From Holophagales bacterium (GTDB taxonomy: Bacteria > Acidobacteriota > Thermoanaerobaculia > Multivoradales > JAGPDF01), in NCBI GenBank assembly GCA_016699405.1, contig CP064972.1:2759501-2823500 (forward strand): a DNA stretch of 64,000 bases, given 5' to 3'. Under the pieces are notes generated by a model. It was not told where the DNA came from, did no database searches, and saw nothing but the letters and a program-made list of their open reading frames with translations. Shown in pieces: positions 37,148-46,085 of this stretch. A program made the translations under genes and the position numbers. Each line of letters opens with the position of its first letter. Positions within the stretch are counted from its first letter, which is position 1.

Positions 37148-38587
37148 ATGAGCGAATCTTCCGACTCCTTTTCGATCGCCGCCGGCGTTCAAGCCCTGGC
37201 GCGCCACTTCGGCGAGCTCGTCTCGCTCGAGGAGGGCGAACGGCGAGCCTTCGAAACCGATTTCGGTCGCTGGCGAACCCAGGTGCCGGCGGCGGTGGCG
37301 CGCTGTCGCACGGCTGCCGAGGTGGCCGCCGTCGTCCGCTTCTGCCGCGAACACCGCCTGCCGATCGCGCCGCGCAGTCAGGGGCACACCCAGAGCGGCC
37401 AGTCGCTCACCGCCGGCGTGTTGATCGACAGCGCAGCGATGAACCGCATCCTCGCCATCGACGAGGCGGGCGGGTGGGCCGACTGCGAGGCCGGTGTGGT
37501 GTGGCGCGACCTGGTCGTCGAAGCGACCGGGCGCGGCCTGATCCCGCCGGTGCTGACGAACAACCTCAGTGTCACGGTCGCCGGCACGACCTCGGTCGCC
37601 GGGCTCGGCGTGGCGTCGTTCCGGCACGGCACGCAGGCCGACAACGCGCTCGAGATCGAGTGCGTCACCGGCGACGGCGAGATCCACCGCTGCTCGCGCG
37701 AGCGCGAGCCCGAGCTCTTCGACATGGTGCGTTGCAGCCTCGGACAGATCGGCGTCATCACTCGCGTTCGCACCCGCCTCCGCCCGGTCGAGCCGCGCGT
37801 CCGCCTCTACACCCTCGTCTACGACGATCTCGGGCGCTTCATGGACGACGCGCGGCGCGTCATGGACCCGGCCGACTCGACGTTCGCCACGCTCGGCGGC
37901 ATCTGCTCGCCCGCGCCGATGGGCTTCCGCCGCATCGGCGAGGGGATGGAGCTCGGCAAGGGGATGATCGGCTACGGGCTCTGGCTGTATCCGATGTACC
38001 TCACGGTCGAGTACGCGCCGGGCGCCGAGCCGAACGACCGCGAGGTCCTGTCGGGGCTCTCGCCGTGGCGCCACGTCCAGACGCAGGACATGACCGCCCT
38101 CGAGTTCGCCCGCCGGATGGAGCCGATGTTCGAGGCGTGGAAGCTCTCGGGCTACTGGGACCAGCCTCACCCCTGGATGGAGGTGACGCTGCCCTGGGAG
38201 GTCGCTCGCGAGTACATCGAGACGGTGCTCGCCAACCTGCCTCCGGGGGCGCTCGGGCCGGGCGGTCACGTGCTGCTCTGGCCGGCACGCACGGTGACTT
38301 CGAGCGTGCCGCTGTTCAAGCACCCGGGGGGCGAGGTCGTGCTCGGCTGGGGGATCCTCGGTTCGGTGGTGCCGTCCAAGCTCGACGAGATGCTGGCGCA
38401 GCTCGACATGGCCTCCGAGCTCGCCATCGCCTATGGCGGGAAGCGCTATCTTTCGGGATACGTGACCTTCGACACCCCGGAGCGCTGGGCCGCCCACTAC
38501 GGAGAGACCTGGTCGCGCCTCTGTGCGGCGAAGCGCCGCTGGGACCCAGACCACCTGCTCGCCCCCGGCTTCATCCGCTACGCATGA
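37148..38587 (+). CDS. FAD-linked oxidoreductase, cytokinin dehydrogenase (CKX)-like
   Basis: The product is a 479-residue flavoenzyme of the FAD-binding PCMH type. The FAD domain spans about residues 45-235: PRSQGHTQSGQSLT has the His that in CKX is covalently bound to FAD, SVTVAGTTSVAGLGVASFRH is the second FAD segment, and CSLGQIGVITRVR closes the domain. The C-terminal BBE-like end is RRWDPDHLLAPGF. No signal peptide is seen, unlike most plant CKX. The ATG at 37148 gives a normal N-terminus. The stop overlaps the ddl start (ATGA). The substrate is unknown; CKX-like family members also oxidise other amines or alcohols. Confidence 0.8.
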   Translation: MSESSDSFSIAAGVQALARHFGELVSLEEGERRAFETDFGRWRTQVPAAVARCRTAAEVAAVVRFCREHRLPIAPRSQGHTQSGQSLTAGVLIDSAAMNRILAIDEAGGWADCEAGVVWRDLVVEATGRGLIPPVLTNNLSVTVAGTTSVAGLGVASFRHGTQADNALEIECVTGDGEIHRCSREREPELFDMVRCSLGQIGVITRVRTRLRPVEPRVRLYTLVYDDLGRFMDDARRVMDPADSTFATLGGICSPAPMGFRRIGEGMELGKGMIGYGLWLYPMYLTVEYAPGAEPNDREVLSGLSPWRHVQTQDMTALEFARRMEPMFEAWKLSGYWDQPHPWMEVTLPWEVAREYIETVLANLPPGALGPGGHVLLWPARTVTSSVPLFKHPGGEVVLGWGILGSVVPSKLDEMLAQLDMASELAIAYGGKRYLSGYVTFDTPERWAAHYGETWSRLCAAKRRWDPDHLLAPGFIRYA

Positions 38588-39594
38588 GCCGCGTCATCGT
38601 TCTCACCGGTGGATCGACTCCGGAGCGCGACGTCGCGCTCGCCGGTGCCGCCCAGGTCGTCGGAGCGCTGCGGGACCGCGGCCACGAGGTCGCGGTGGCC
38701 GATACGGTGGAAGGCGTGCTCGACGAGGGCGGCGAGAACCGGTTGCTCGCCACGGCGGTCCGGAGCGAGCCCCCCACCCCCGCCGAGCTCGAGCGCCTCG
38801 CCGAGCGCGAGAACCTGCCGAGCCTGCTCAAGACCTCCGCCTTCGGTCGGGCGGACCTCGTCTTCCTGGTGCTCCATGGGCGCCAGGGCGAGGGCGGCGA
38901 AGTGCAGACGCTCCTCGAGATGGCCGGCCTGCGCTACACCGGGTCCGGCCCGGTGGGAAGCGCCCTGGCCATGGACAAGGAGGTCGCCAAGCGCCTCTTC
39001 CGCGACGGCGGGATTCCCACGCCCGATTGGGCGATGCTGCCGGCGACCGATGCGGACCTCGCGGCGCTCGGGCTCCCGCTGATCGTCAAGCCGCTCGCCG
39101 CGGGCTCCACCGTCGGTCTCTCGGTGGTCCGCGCCCTCGCCGACCTGCCAGCGGCGATCGCCACGGCGGCCGAAGTGGATCCCGAGGTGATGGCCGAACG
39201 GTTCCTGCCGGGACGAGAGTTCAGTGTCGGTGTGCTCGGCGACCGCGCCCTCGGCGTCGGCGAGATCGTGCCGCAGCACGAGATCTTCGATTACGAGTGC
39301 AAGTACACCCCGGGCATGTCGCAGGAGATCTTCCCGGCGGCGATCCCCGACGGCCTCACGGAGCGGATGCGTGCGCTGGCGCTCGCCGCCCACCGCTGCC
39401 TCAAGCTGCGCGACTTCTCGCGCGTCGACTTCCGGCTCGACGAGGCCGGGGCCCCGCACGTGCTCGAGGCGAACACCTTGCCGGGGATGACGCGGACGAG
39501 CCTCATGCCGCAGTCTGCCCGGGTGCTCGGCCTCGACTTCGCCGACCTGTGCGAGGCGATCGTGCGACAGGCGATGAGTCGACCGGTCCACTGA
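38584..39594 (+). CDS. ddl: D-alanine--D-alanine ligase
   Basis: The product is a 336-residue ATP-grasp ligase that makes D-Ala-D-Ala for peptidoglycan. Motifs: LTGGSTPERDVAL near the N-terminus, VFLVLHGRQGEGGEVQ (about 95-111), LPLIVKPLAAGSTVGLSVV (about 162-180), CKYTPGMSQEIFPA and DFRLDEAGAPHVLEANTLPG near the end, with the terminal metal-binding EANTLPG. The ATG overlaps the stop of the CKX-like gene. The length is usual for Ddl. Confidence 0.93.
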   Translation: MSRVIVLTGGSTPERDVALAGAAQVVGALRDRGHEVAVADTVEGVLDEGGENRLLATAVRSEPPTPAELERLAERENLPSLLKTSAFGRADLVFLVLHGRQGEGGEVQTLLEMAGLRYTGSGPVGSALAMDKEVAKRLFRDGGIPTPDWAMLPATDADLAALGLPLIVKPLAAGSTVGLSVVRALADLPAAIATAAEVDPEVMAERFLPGREFSVGVLGDRALGVGEIVPQHEIFDYECKYTPGMSQEIFPAAIPDGLTERMRALALAAHRCLKLRDFSRVDFRLDEAGAPHVLEANTLPGMTRTSLMPQSARVLGLDFADLCEAIVRQAMSRPVH

Positions 39595-39680
39595 GGGCCG
39601 GGCGGCGATTCGGTTAGACTCGCCCGACGACTGACCCCGGCGACGGGCCCAGGCCCGCCGCCGCCAATTGGAGGACGCCG

Positions 39681-41294
39681 ATGATTGTCGCTCGCCGTCT
39701 CGCTCTGCCGTTCGCCGTCCTGGCGCTGCTTTCCACCCATTCGCGTCTCCGCGGCGCTGAAGCCGCCGCCGACTCCGCGAGCGCTCCGGGCGCGACGATG
39801 CGAGTGGTGGATGGGTCGCGACCGATCTCCGACCGGATCGTCAACGGGAGCCTCGAGAACTTCCTGCCGGCGCTCGCCGCCGTGCGCGACGAGATCGGCA
39901 CGCTCTGCAGCGGCACGATGATCGGCTGCCGCACGCTGCTGACCGCTGCCAACTGCTTCTGCTACGACTCGGCCACCGGAACCGAGCTGACCGGAACTGC
40001 CTGCCAGGCCCGGACCGACCTGCTCGCCCCGGGACGCTTCTCGGTGTTCCTGCAGCACGGTGGGATCTACGGCGTCGAGAAGATCGAGATCAACCCGAGC
40101 TACACCTTCGGCGAGGGCAGCGACATGGCGCTGGTCACGCTCTCGACGATTCCCGACGGCGTGCCGCCCCTGTCGATCAACCGCCTGCAGTCGCCGGCGG
40201 CGGACACGACGGCGCAGATCGCCGGTTTCGGTCGCGGTGCCGACGCCGCGGACTTCGGCCTCCGGCGCTCGGGCCTGGTCAAGACGGCCGCCTGCACCAC
40301 GGTGCCGGCCGCTCGGAACCTTTGCTTCAAGTACGAGGATCCGATCGGCGCCCCGGGCACCGACAGCAACAGCTGCAACGGCGACGCCGGCGGTCCGCTG
40401 CTGGTCGACTTCGGTCAGGGGGTGCGGGTTGCCGGGATCATGTCGTCGGGCGAGAAGGGCGACTGCTCGGCTCCCGACCAGTCATGGAATACCGACGTCT
40501 TCGTCGATCGCAACTGGATCGAAGCGAAGGCCGGCAACGACGTGACGGCGACCACCTGCGGCTTCCTGCCGCAGGCCGGCCAGTCGGGGACGACCATTCA
40601 CGCGGCGAGCGCGCTGCTCGGCGCCAACAACCCGGAGGATCGCTATTCGATCGTGGTCCCGGCCGGCACGGCGCTGCTGCGCCTGGCGATGAACGGCACC
40701 GAGTTCAGCGGCGATCCCGACCCGGACTTCGACCTCTACGCGCGCTTCGGTAGTGAGCCGACGACGTCCGTGTTCGACTGTAGGAGCGCCGGTCCGGGAC
40801 TCCTCGAGTTCTGTGAGATCCAGAACCCCGACGCCGGCACCTGGAACGTCCTGGTGACCCGCGCTCGAGGAGAGGGGACCTACCAGCTGGTCTCGACCGA
40901 GTTCAACACCAGTCCGACGGTCTGCACTCCCGGGCCGACCACGCTCTGCCTCAACGACGCGGCGGGCGACAAGCGCTTCCGCGTCACCGTCGAGTTCGCC
41001 TCGCCGCCGCGGCAGCTCTCCGGTTCCGGCAAGGCGATCGCCCTCGACTCGCTCGGCGTCACGCGCGGCGGCCTCTTCTGGTTCTTCGGTGCCGACAATC
41101 CGGAGCTCCTCGTCAAGGTGCTCAACGGCTGCACGACCAACAACCACTTCTGGGTCTACCTGACGGCCGGGACCGACGTCGGGTACGTGGTGCAGATCAC
41201 CGACACGCTCACCGGCCTGTCGCGTTCGTACAGCAACCGCGACGGCTCGCCGGCCCAGCCGCAGCAGGACGTCAACGCCTTCGCCTGCAACTGA
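39681..41294 (+). CDS. Secreted trypsin-fold protein lacking catalytic His and Ser (pseudoprotease), with C-terminal 'FWFF-DN' module
   Basis: The product is a 537-residue exported protein. A signal peptide (about 1-26) precedes a chymotrypsin-fold domain. The usual TAAHC motif reads TAANC (Asn91, codon AAC at 39951) and the usual GDSGGP reads GDAGGP (Ala236, codon GCC at 40386). The Asp is kept (GSDMALVTL, Asp148). With His and Ser both gone, classical proteolysis should be lost while the fold is kept. Residues about 300-400 form a PPC-like beta domain (TALLRLAMNGTEFSG). From about 414 comes a copy of the module seen twice in the ELWxxDGT protein (CTPGPTTLCLND, GLFWFFGADNPELLVKVLNG, HFW, QITDTLTG). 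GGAGGACG precedes the ATG, and TAGACT is at 39615-39620. Confidence 0.88.
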   Translation: MIVARRLALPFAVLALLSTHSRLRGAEAAADSASAPGATMRVVDGSRPISDRIVNGSLENFLPALAAVRDEIGTLCSGTMIGCRTLLTAANCFCYDSATGTELTGTACQARTDLLAPGRFSVFLQHGGIYGVEKIEINPSYTFGEGSDMALVTLSTIPDGVPPLSINRLQSPAADTTAQIAGFGRGADAADFGLRRSGLVKTAACTTVPAARNLCFKYEDPIGAPGTDSNSCNGDAGGPLLVDFGQGVRVAGIMSSGEKGDCSAPDQSWNTDVFVDRNWIEAKAGNDVTATTCGFLPQAGQSGTTIHAASALLGANNPEDRYSIVVPAGTALLRLAMNGTEFSGDPDPDFDLYARFGSEPTTSVFDCRSAGPGLLEFCEIQNPDAGTWNVLVTRARGEGTYQLVSTEFNTSPTVCTPGPTTLCLNDAAGDKRFRVTVEFASPPRQLSGSGKAIALDSLGVTRGGLFWFFGADNPELLVKVLNGCTTNNHFWVYLTAGTDVGYVVQITDTLTGLSRSYSNRDGSPAQPQQDVNAFACN

Positions 41295-41333
41295 CCGCGA
41301 GCTCCGCTCGCAGCAGGCGAGCGGGCGGTTCTT

Positions 41334-41371
41334 CACGGCGGAGAGGAGCGATCCTCTCCGCCGTGCTCTTT
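41334..41371 (+). terminator. Rho-independent terminator of the trypsin-fold gene
   Basis: A perfect 14-bp stem (CACGGCGGAGAGGA at 41334-41347 with TCCTCTCCGCCGTG at 41352-41365), loop GCGA, then CTCTTT. It starts 40 bases after the stop at 41294. Confidence 0.85.
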
Positions 41372-41499
41372 CTGGGATCTCGCTGGCGGCGGAGCGTGAC
41401 GCGCTGGGAGGCCGCCGGGGACGACGAACCGCCTCGCTTCGGCGGGTCCGATCGGACGACGGAATGATCCGAGGAGGGAGGAGCGGGTCCGTTCTGGCG

Positions 41500-41538
41500 A
41501 GAAACGAAAACGGCGAGGGGAGCGAGCCCCTCGCCGTT
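41500..41538 (-). terminator. Rho-independent terminator of the leftward secreted protein gene
   Basis: On the minus strand, a perfect 12-bp stem (AACGGCGAGGGG with its complement; 41509-41520 and 41527-41538) is followed by TTTTCGTTTC. It lies 28 bases beyond the stop at 41566. Together with the terminator at 41334 it isolates the convergent pair of genes. Confidence 0.88.
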
Positions 41539-41565
41539 CCGGGATTCGATTCGTTCGAGCGGAGC

Positions 41566-42369
41566 CTAGCGACGGCGGGGAATTCGCCCAGCAGGCGGGA
41601 TCGGCTCGGAGCCGAGGAACTGGATCTTGAAGTTCGAGTAGCGCCAGCCGAGTGTCCAGCCCTCGGGTCCTTCGGCGGCGTAGGAGGTGCCGAACTCGAT
41701 GAACATCCAGGTCGTGTCGATCCGGTCGATGCCGTTCTCGGAGCTGAGGTTGCAGACCACGCTGCTGCCCTGGCTGATCTTCATCTCGAGGTAGCGGTCG
41801 ACCGTGTCGTAGATGAAGTAGATGTGGTACTGCCCGCCCTCGGAGAGGTGACAGGGGACCTGCTCCTGGAGGCCGTACTCACCGTAATTGGGGTTCCAGT
41901 ACCCGCCGGCGTTCGTCTCGTTCCACAGATGGTCGCTCGACCGCAGGTTCGGGTAAGCGATCATGTTGTCCCACGAACTGCCGTTGTTGAGCCAGAAGAT
42001 CGAGTAGTAGAGGTTGCCCCAGTCGTAGTTCTCGTCGGTGCCGGGACCACGGCGCCCCATCACGAAGTCGAAGTCGATGACGATCTTGCGGAAGGTCTGC
42101 TCGCCGTCGAACCGCATGGTGTAGCGCCAGTTGTTGTTGCTGTATCCGGTCACCAGGTACTCGCCGGGGAGCTGGAAGACCACACCGCCGGAAGCCGACG
42201 TTCCGCCACCCAGCTCGACGGTCTGTTCGACGCTGCTGCTGGCCGAGGTGGAGATCCCTTGCGATTCGATCTCGGCGGGCTTCTGGGTCAGTTCGACGGT
42301 CGCCTGGGCAGCGAGCGGCGCGGCGGTGACGACGATCGCCAGGGCGAGGATGGAGGAGGTCGTTCTCAT
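41566..42369 (-). CDS. Secreted protein of unknown function (about 267 aa)
   Basis: The product is a 267-residue exported protein with a signal peptide (about 1-22, SSILALAIVVTAAPLAAQA). The mature part is rich in Trp, Tyr and Asn (TGYSNNNWRYTMRFDG; WGNLYYSIFWLNNGSSWDN; TLGWRYSNFKIQF), consistent with a beta-sandwich or lectin-like fold, but I do not recognise the family. It ends in a basic tail (PPAGRIPRRR). The ATG is at 42369-42367. It has its own terminator and a divergent upstream region shared with mqnD, so it is probably monocistronic. Confidence 0.75.
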   Translation of the reverse strand: MRTTSSILALAIVVTAAPLAAQATVELTQKPAEIESQGISTSASSSVEQTVELGGGTSASGGVVFQLPGEYLVTGYSNNNWRYTMRFDGEQTFRKIVIDFDFVMGRRGPGTDENYDWGNLYYSIFWLNNGSSWDNMIAYPNLRSSDHLWNETNAGGYWNPNYGEYGLQEQVPCHLSEGGQYHIYFIYDTVDRYLEMKISQGSSVVCNLSSENGIDRIDTTWMFIEFGTSYAAEGPEGWTLGWRYSNFKIQFLGSEPIPPAGRIPRRR

Positions 42370-42537
42370 GGGCGGTATCTGCTCCCTTACAGGTCCTGGG
42401 GTCCTGCCGCGCAGTCAGCCTGCGGGGGCCCGGTTGCCGTTGTCGCCGCCGAGAGTAAGGGAAGATGTCCTTCAAGTGCAAGGCAGGGAGGCACTTCCCG
42501 CTCGGTACCGTGCCCTCTGATAGCCTTCGCCTCCGCC

Positions 42538-43380
42538 ATGTCGACCCGCATTCGCATCGCCCACAGCCCCGACTCCGACGACGCCTTCATGTTCTACGCC
42601 CTCACCCAGGGGCGGCTCGACATCGCAGGCCTCGAGATCGACCACCTGCTCACCGACATCGAAACGCTGAATCAGGCGGCCTTCGCCGGGACCTACGAGG
42701 TCACCGCGCTGTCGTTCCACGCGTATGCCCGCTTGGCGGATCGCTACCAGATCATGCCCTCGGGGGCGAGCTTCGGCGACGGCTACGGACCGGTCGTCGT
42801 GTCGCGCACGGCATCGACGCGCGCAGCGCTGGCCGGAGCCCGGGTGGCGATCCCCGGCGAGTTGACGACCGCCCATCTCGCGCTGCGACTCTGGCAGCGC
42901 GACGTCGAGACGGTCCTGGTTCCCTTCGACCGGATTCTCGACGTGGTGGCCGCGGGCGAGGTGGATGCCGGGGTGGTCATTCACGAGGGACAGCTCACCT
43001 TCGCCGAAGCCGGGTTGACCGCCGTGACGGACCTCGGGGCCTGGTGGAAGAGCGAGACCGGACTGCCGCTGCCGCTCGGCTGCAACGGCATCCGTCGCGA
43101 CCTCGACGAGCCGCTGAAGCTCCGGCTCTGCCGCCTGCTCACCGAGAGCATCGAGTACGCCCTGGCGCACCGCCAGGAGGCGCTGGCCTACGCGGTGCGC
43201 TACGCCCGCGAGCTCGAGGCCGATCCGGAGCGCAGCGATCGCTTCGTCGGCATGTACGTCAACGACTGGACGCGCGCGTACGGCGACGCCGGCCGCGCTG
43301 CGGTCCAGGCGCTGCTCGACCGCGCCCATGCTGCCGGCCTGCTGCCGCACGCGATCACCGCCGAGTTCCTCCCGGAGTGA
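42538..43380 (+). CDS. mqnD: 1,4-dihydroxy-6-naphthoate synthase (futalosine pathway)
   Basis: The product is a 280-residue enzyme of the futalosine route to menaquinone; MqnD converts cyclic dehypoxanthine futalosine to 1,4-dihydroxy-6-naphthoate. The family signature RIAHSPDSDDAFMFYAL opens the protein; MPSGASFGDGYGPVVVSR and GEVDAGVVIHEGQLTF follow at about residues 78 and 140. MqnA is a paralogue of the same fold, but the HSPDxDDAFMFYAL start and the HEGQLTF motif favour MqnD. The ATG at 42538 is chosen as the start just before the conserved sequence; a longer open frame upstream is not coding-like. The stop overlaps the GTG of the next gene. Confidence 0.9.
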   Translation: MSTRIRIAHSPDSDDAFMFYALTQGRLDIAGLEIDHLLTDIETLNQAAFAGTYEVTALSFHAYARLADRYQIMPSGASFGDGYGPVVVSRTASTRAALAGARVAIPGELTTAHLALRLWQRDVETVLVPFDRILDVVAAGEVDAGVVIHEGQLTFAEAGLTAVTDLGAWWKSETGLPLPLGCNGIRRDLDEPLKLRLCRLLTESIEYALAHRQEALAYAVRYARELEADPERSDRFVGMYVNDWTRAYGDAGRAAVQALLDRAHAAGLLPHAITAEFLPE

Positions 43381-44078
43381 ACGCGACGCGGGGCATCGAA
43401 GCGATCGTCTTCGACCTCGACGGTACCCTCGTCGATTCGCGCGGCGATCTCGCCGCCGCAGTGGACGCGGTGCGCGCCGGCCTGGGCCTGCCCCCTCTCG
43501 CGCCCGGGGCGATCGAATCGATGGTCGGGGAGGGGGCGCGCCTCCTCGTCGAGCGGGCGCTGGGCGGCGAGCGCCGCAAGTCGGTCCTCGACCCGGCGAT
43601 CGACGAGTTCTTCCGGCACTACGACCGGCTCTGCCTCGCGACGACGCGGCCCTACCCGGGGGTGGAGCCGGCGCTGGCGACCCTGGCGGCTCAGTGTCCG
43701 CTCGCCGTGTTGACCAACAAGCCGGAGCGATTCGCCGTGCGGATCGTCGAGGCGCTCGGCTTGGGGCGGTACGTTGCGACCGTGGTCGGTGGCGATTCGC
43801 TGGCGGTGCGCAAGCCCGACCCGGCGACGCTGCGCCATGTCGCGAGCTCGTTGGGGGTGGAGGTGCACCGGATCTTGATGGTCGGTGACAGCCGGATCGA
43901 CGCCGAGGCCGCGGCGCAGGCCGGGTCGCTTTTCGTTCACGTTCGTTGGGGATACGGGCGCAACCAGGCTGCGGAGGAGGTCGGGGCGCTCGGCGGTCTC
44001 GACGACCCGGAGCGGATGGCGGAGCAGTTGACCGGCCTGCTCGCCGAACGGCGAGTGGCCAGCGCCGGAGCCATCTAG
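43377..44078 (+). CDS. gph: HAD-family phosphoglycolate phosphatase-like hydrolase
   Basis: The product is a 233-residue haloacid dehalogenase hydrolase. The motifs are complete: motif I VFDLDGTLVDS (about 11-21), motif II LAVLTNK (about 108-114), motif III RKPDP (Lys near 146) and motif IV MVGDSRID (about 168-175). The arrangement, with a helical cap after motif I, fits phosphoglycolate phosphatases (Gph), but related HAD enzymes cannot be excluded. The GTG start at 43377 overlaps the mqnD stop (GTGA), so it is translated with mqnD. Confidence 0.85.
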   Translation: MNATRGIEAIVFDLDGTLVDSRGDLAAAVDAVRAGLGLPPLAPGAIESMVGEGARLLVERALGGERRKSVLDPAIDEFFRHYDRLCLATTRPYPGVEPALATLAAQCPLAVLTNKPERFAVRIVEALGLGRYVATVVGGDSLAVRKPDPATLRHVASSLGVEVHRILMVGDSRIDAEAAAQAGSLFVHVRWGYGRNQAAEEVGALGGLDDPERMAEQLTGLLAERRVASAGAI

Positions 44079-44127
44079 TCCCGAGGGTCCGGGCGGGGAG
44101 CGTCTGGGCGCAGGTCGGGAGAGCTCG

Positions 44128-46068
44128 ATGGAGACCGGAGATCCAGGGTCGGTGGGCGTCGTCCAAGCCGTGGCGGGATGGCGGCGAAGCCTGGCACTCG
44201 TTGCCGTCTTTCTCCTGGCGCTTCTCGGGGCCTGGCTCTTCGCCGCGCGCGCGCCGGTTCTCGTCGACACCGACTCGTACTACCACCTCGCCGTCGCCCG
44301 CGTCCTGCGATTCGAAGGCTGGCCGGCGGAGTTCCGCTGGGCTCGTCTCAGTCTGCTCGGTCCACCGGGCGGTTTTCCCGACAAAGAGCCGCTGTTCCAT
44401 CTCCTCCTGGCCCCCTTGGTCGGGGAGGGGCCGTCGACCGCCGGCGGCAGGCTGGGTCTTGCCCTCCTGGCTGCTGCCATCGCGGTGGCCATCGCCGTGC
44501 CGGCGCGGCGTCTCGTCGGTCCGGTCGGTTTGGCTCTCCCCTTCGCGCTCGTCCTGCTCGCGCTCGACGTGCCGGATCGGTTGATGCGGCTGCGACCCGA
44601 GCTTCTGTCGCTGCTCCTGTTGTTGCTGGCCGCCGAGCTCACCGCCCGGGGACGGGACCGACTCGTCGGCGCGGTCGCCTTCCTCTACGTGCTTTCCTAC
44701 ACCGCATTCCACCTGCTGCTGGCGCTCGTCGCCCTCTGGTTCCTCTGGCGGGGTCTGGTCGCGCGTCGATGGAGCTGGGCCCTACCGCTCTACGCGGGGC
44801 TGGGGACGGGCCTGGGTCTCCTGGTGCATCCGGCCTTCCCGCGCAACCTCGAGCTCTGGGCGGTGCAGAACGTCTTCCTCTTCGGTTTCGTCGAGAAGTT
44901 GGGCGCCGGGGGGCAGGAGCTGCGCTCGGCGACCTCCGCGGAGCTCTTGACGAAGAACCTCGGATGGTGGCTCGCCGCAGCGCTCGTCCTTGCGCTGCGC
45001 GGCCGCACGACCGCGGAGGATCCGGAATCGTCGCGGCACGAATTCTCGCCGTTTGCCGTCGGGGCGCTGGTCTTCGGCCTGATGTACGTGGCGATGTGGC
45101 GCTTCGGCGTCTACTTCTTTCCTTTCGCCACCCTGGCGCTGGCCGGCGACATCGCACGGCGACCGTTGGCGCGAGATCTCTCGCCGATCGGGTTGGGGAA
45201 GATCCCGACTCGGGTTGCTCTCGCGTCGTGCCTCGTGGTGTCGCTGCCTTCTGCCGTGGCGATGGGGCGCTACTTCCTCGACCGCTCGGCTCCGGGGCCG
45301 CCACGCGAGTTGGAATGGGCGGCCTTCGGACGGGCCGTCCCGGAGGGAGTGCGGGTCGCGGCCCCTTGGGCTCAGGCGGAGGCCTACCTCTGGTTCGCGC
45401 CGCAGGGGCGCTACCTCAACTTCCTCGATCCGATCCTGATGGCGATGCCATTCCCTCGCGAATCGGCGCTGGAGCGAGAGCTCTTCGCCGGTCGCGAGCC
45501 GGACCTGGCGCTCGCCATCCGCCTCGGCCTCGATTCGGAGTATCTGGCCTTCTCGCGATTCGCGGCGCCGGCGCGGTTGAGGGCGCGAGCCGAAGGTGAC
45601 CCCCGCTTCGAGAGGGTCTACGCCGGATACAACCTGCTCTACCGGGTCCACAGGGGCCGCAACCGGGCGTTCCTGCTCGACTGGTCGGTGGGTCCAGCCG
45701 CGCCGCTCGGGGCCGAGGCGGGAGGCATCGCGGTGGCCTATCCCCGGGCCTCACCGGGCGCCGCGGCCGAGCTCGAGGGCTTCGTCGACGCGGGCCGCAT
45801 CGGTCTCGCCGGCACCTGCGCGCGCTTCGTCGGCGCGCTGAACGTGCCGGCGGACGGGACGACGAGGTGGGAGCTCGCTCCCTACGGCCCGGCCTCCCTC
45901 GACGTCGACGGGCGAAGCGTCGTCGCGCTGAACGGCTCGTCCGGCGCGGTCCTCGGCGAGGGGGCGATCCTCGATCTCCCGCTCCCTGCCGGGGAGCATC
46001 GTCTCGAGGTGATTTCCTGTCCGGATCGGGAGAGCGGCCGCAACGGCTTCTACCTGCTGCGCCGCTGA
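44128..46068 (+). CDS. Polytopic membrane protein, GT-C (STT3/PMT-like) glycosyltransferase-like
   Basis: The product is a 646-residue membrane protein with about ten predicted helices followed by a soluble C-terminal domain of about 200 residues. After the first TM helix a loop carries VDTDSYYHLAVARVL, similar to the DxD-YYH loop that binds metal and lipid-linked donor in STT3-type and PMT-type GT-C enzymes. The C-terminal part has a beta-rich sequence (VDGRSVVALNGSSGAVL). The start ATG at 44128 follows GGGAGAGCTCG. The gene follows gph by 49 bp. The function is inferred from the loop and the topology only. Confidence 0.7.
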   Translation: METGDPGSVGVVQAVAGWRRSLALVAVFLLALLGAWLFAARAPVLVDTDSYYHLAVARVLRFEGWPAEFRWARLSLLGPPGGFPDKEPLFHLLLAPLVGEGPSTAGGRLGLALLAAAIAVAIAVPARRLVGPVGLALPFALVLLALDVPDRLMRLRPELLSLLLLLLAAELTARGRDRLVGAVAFLYVLSYTAFHLLLALVALWFLWRGLVARRWSWALPLYAGLGTGLGLLVHPAFPRNLELWAVQNVFLFGFVEKLGAGGQELRSATSAELLTKNLGWWLAAALVLALRGRTTAEDPESSRHEFSPFAVGALVFGLMYVAMWRFGVYFFPFATLALAGDIARRPLARDLSPIGLGKIPTRVALASCLVVSLPSAVAMGRYFLDRSAPGPPRELEWAAFGRAVPEGVRVAAPWAQAEAYLWFAPQGRYLNFLDPILMAMPFPRESALERELFAGREPDLALAIRLGLDSEYLAFSRFAAPARLRARAEGDPRFERVYAGYNLLYRVHRGRNRAFLLDWSVGPAAPLGAEAGGIAVAYPRASPGAAAELEGFVDAGRIGLAGTCARFVGALNVPADGTTRWELAPYGPASLDVDGRSVVALNGSSGAVLGEGAILDLPLPAGEHRLEVISCPDRESGRNGFYLLRR

Positions 46069-46085
46069 CCGGGCGCGCGACCGTC

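Noticed and set aside
41295..41565. A gene between the two terminators
   Set aside because: Open frames there are short and without a start signal; the stretch is explained by two facing terminators.
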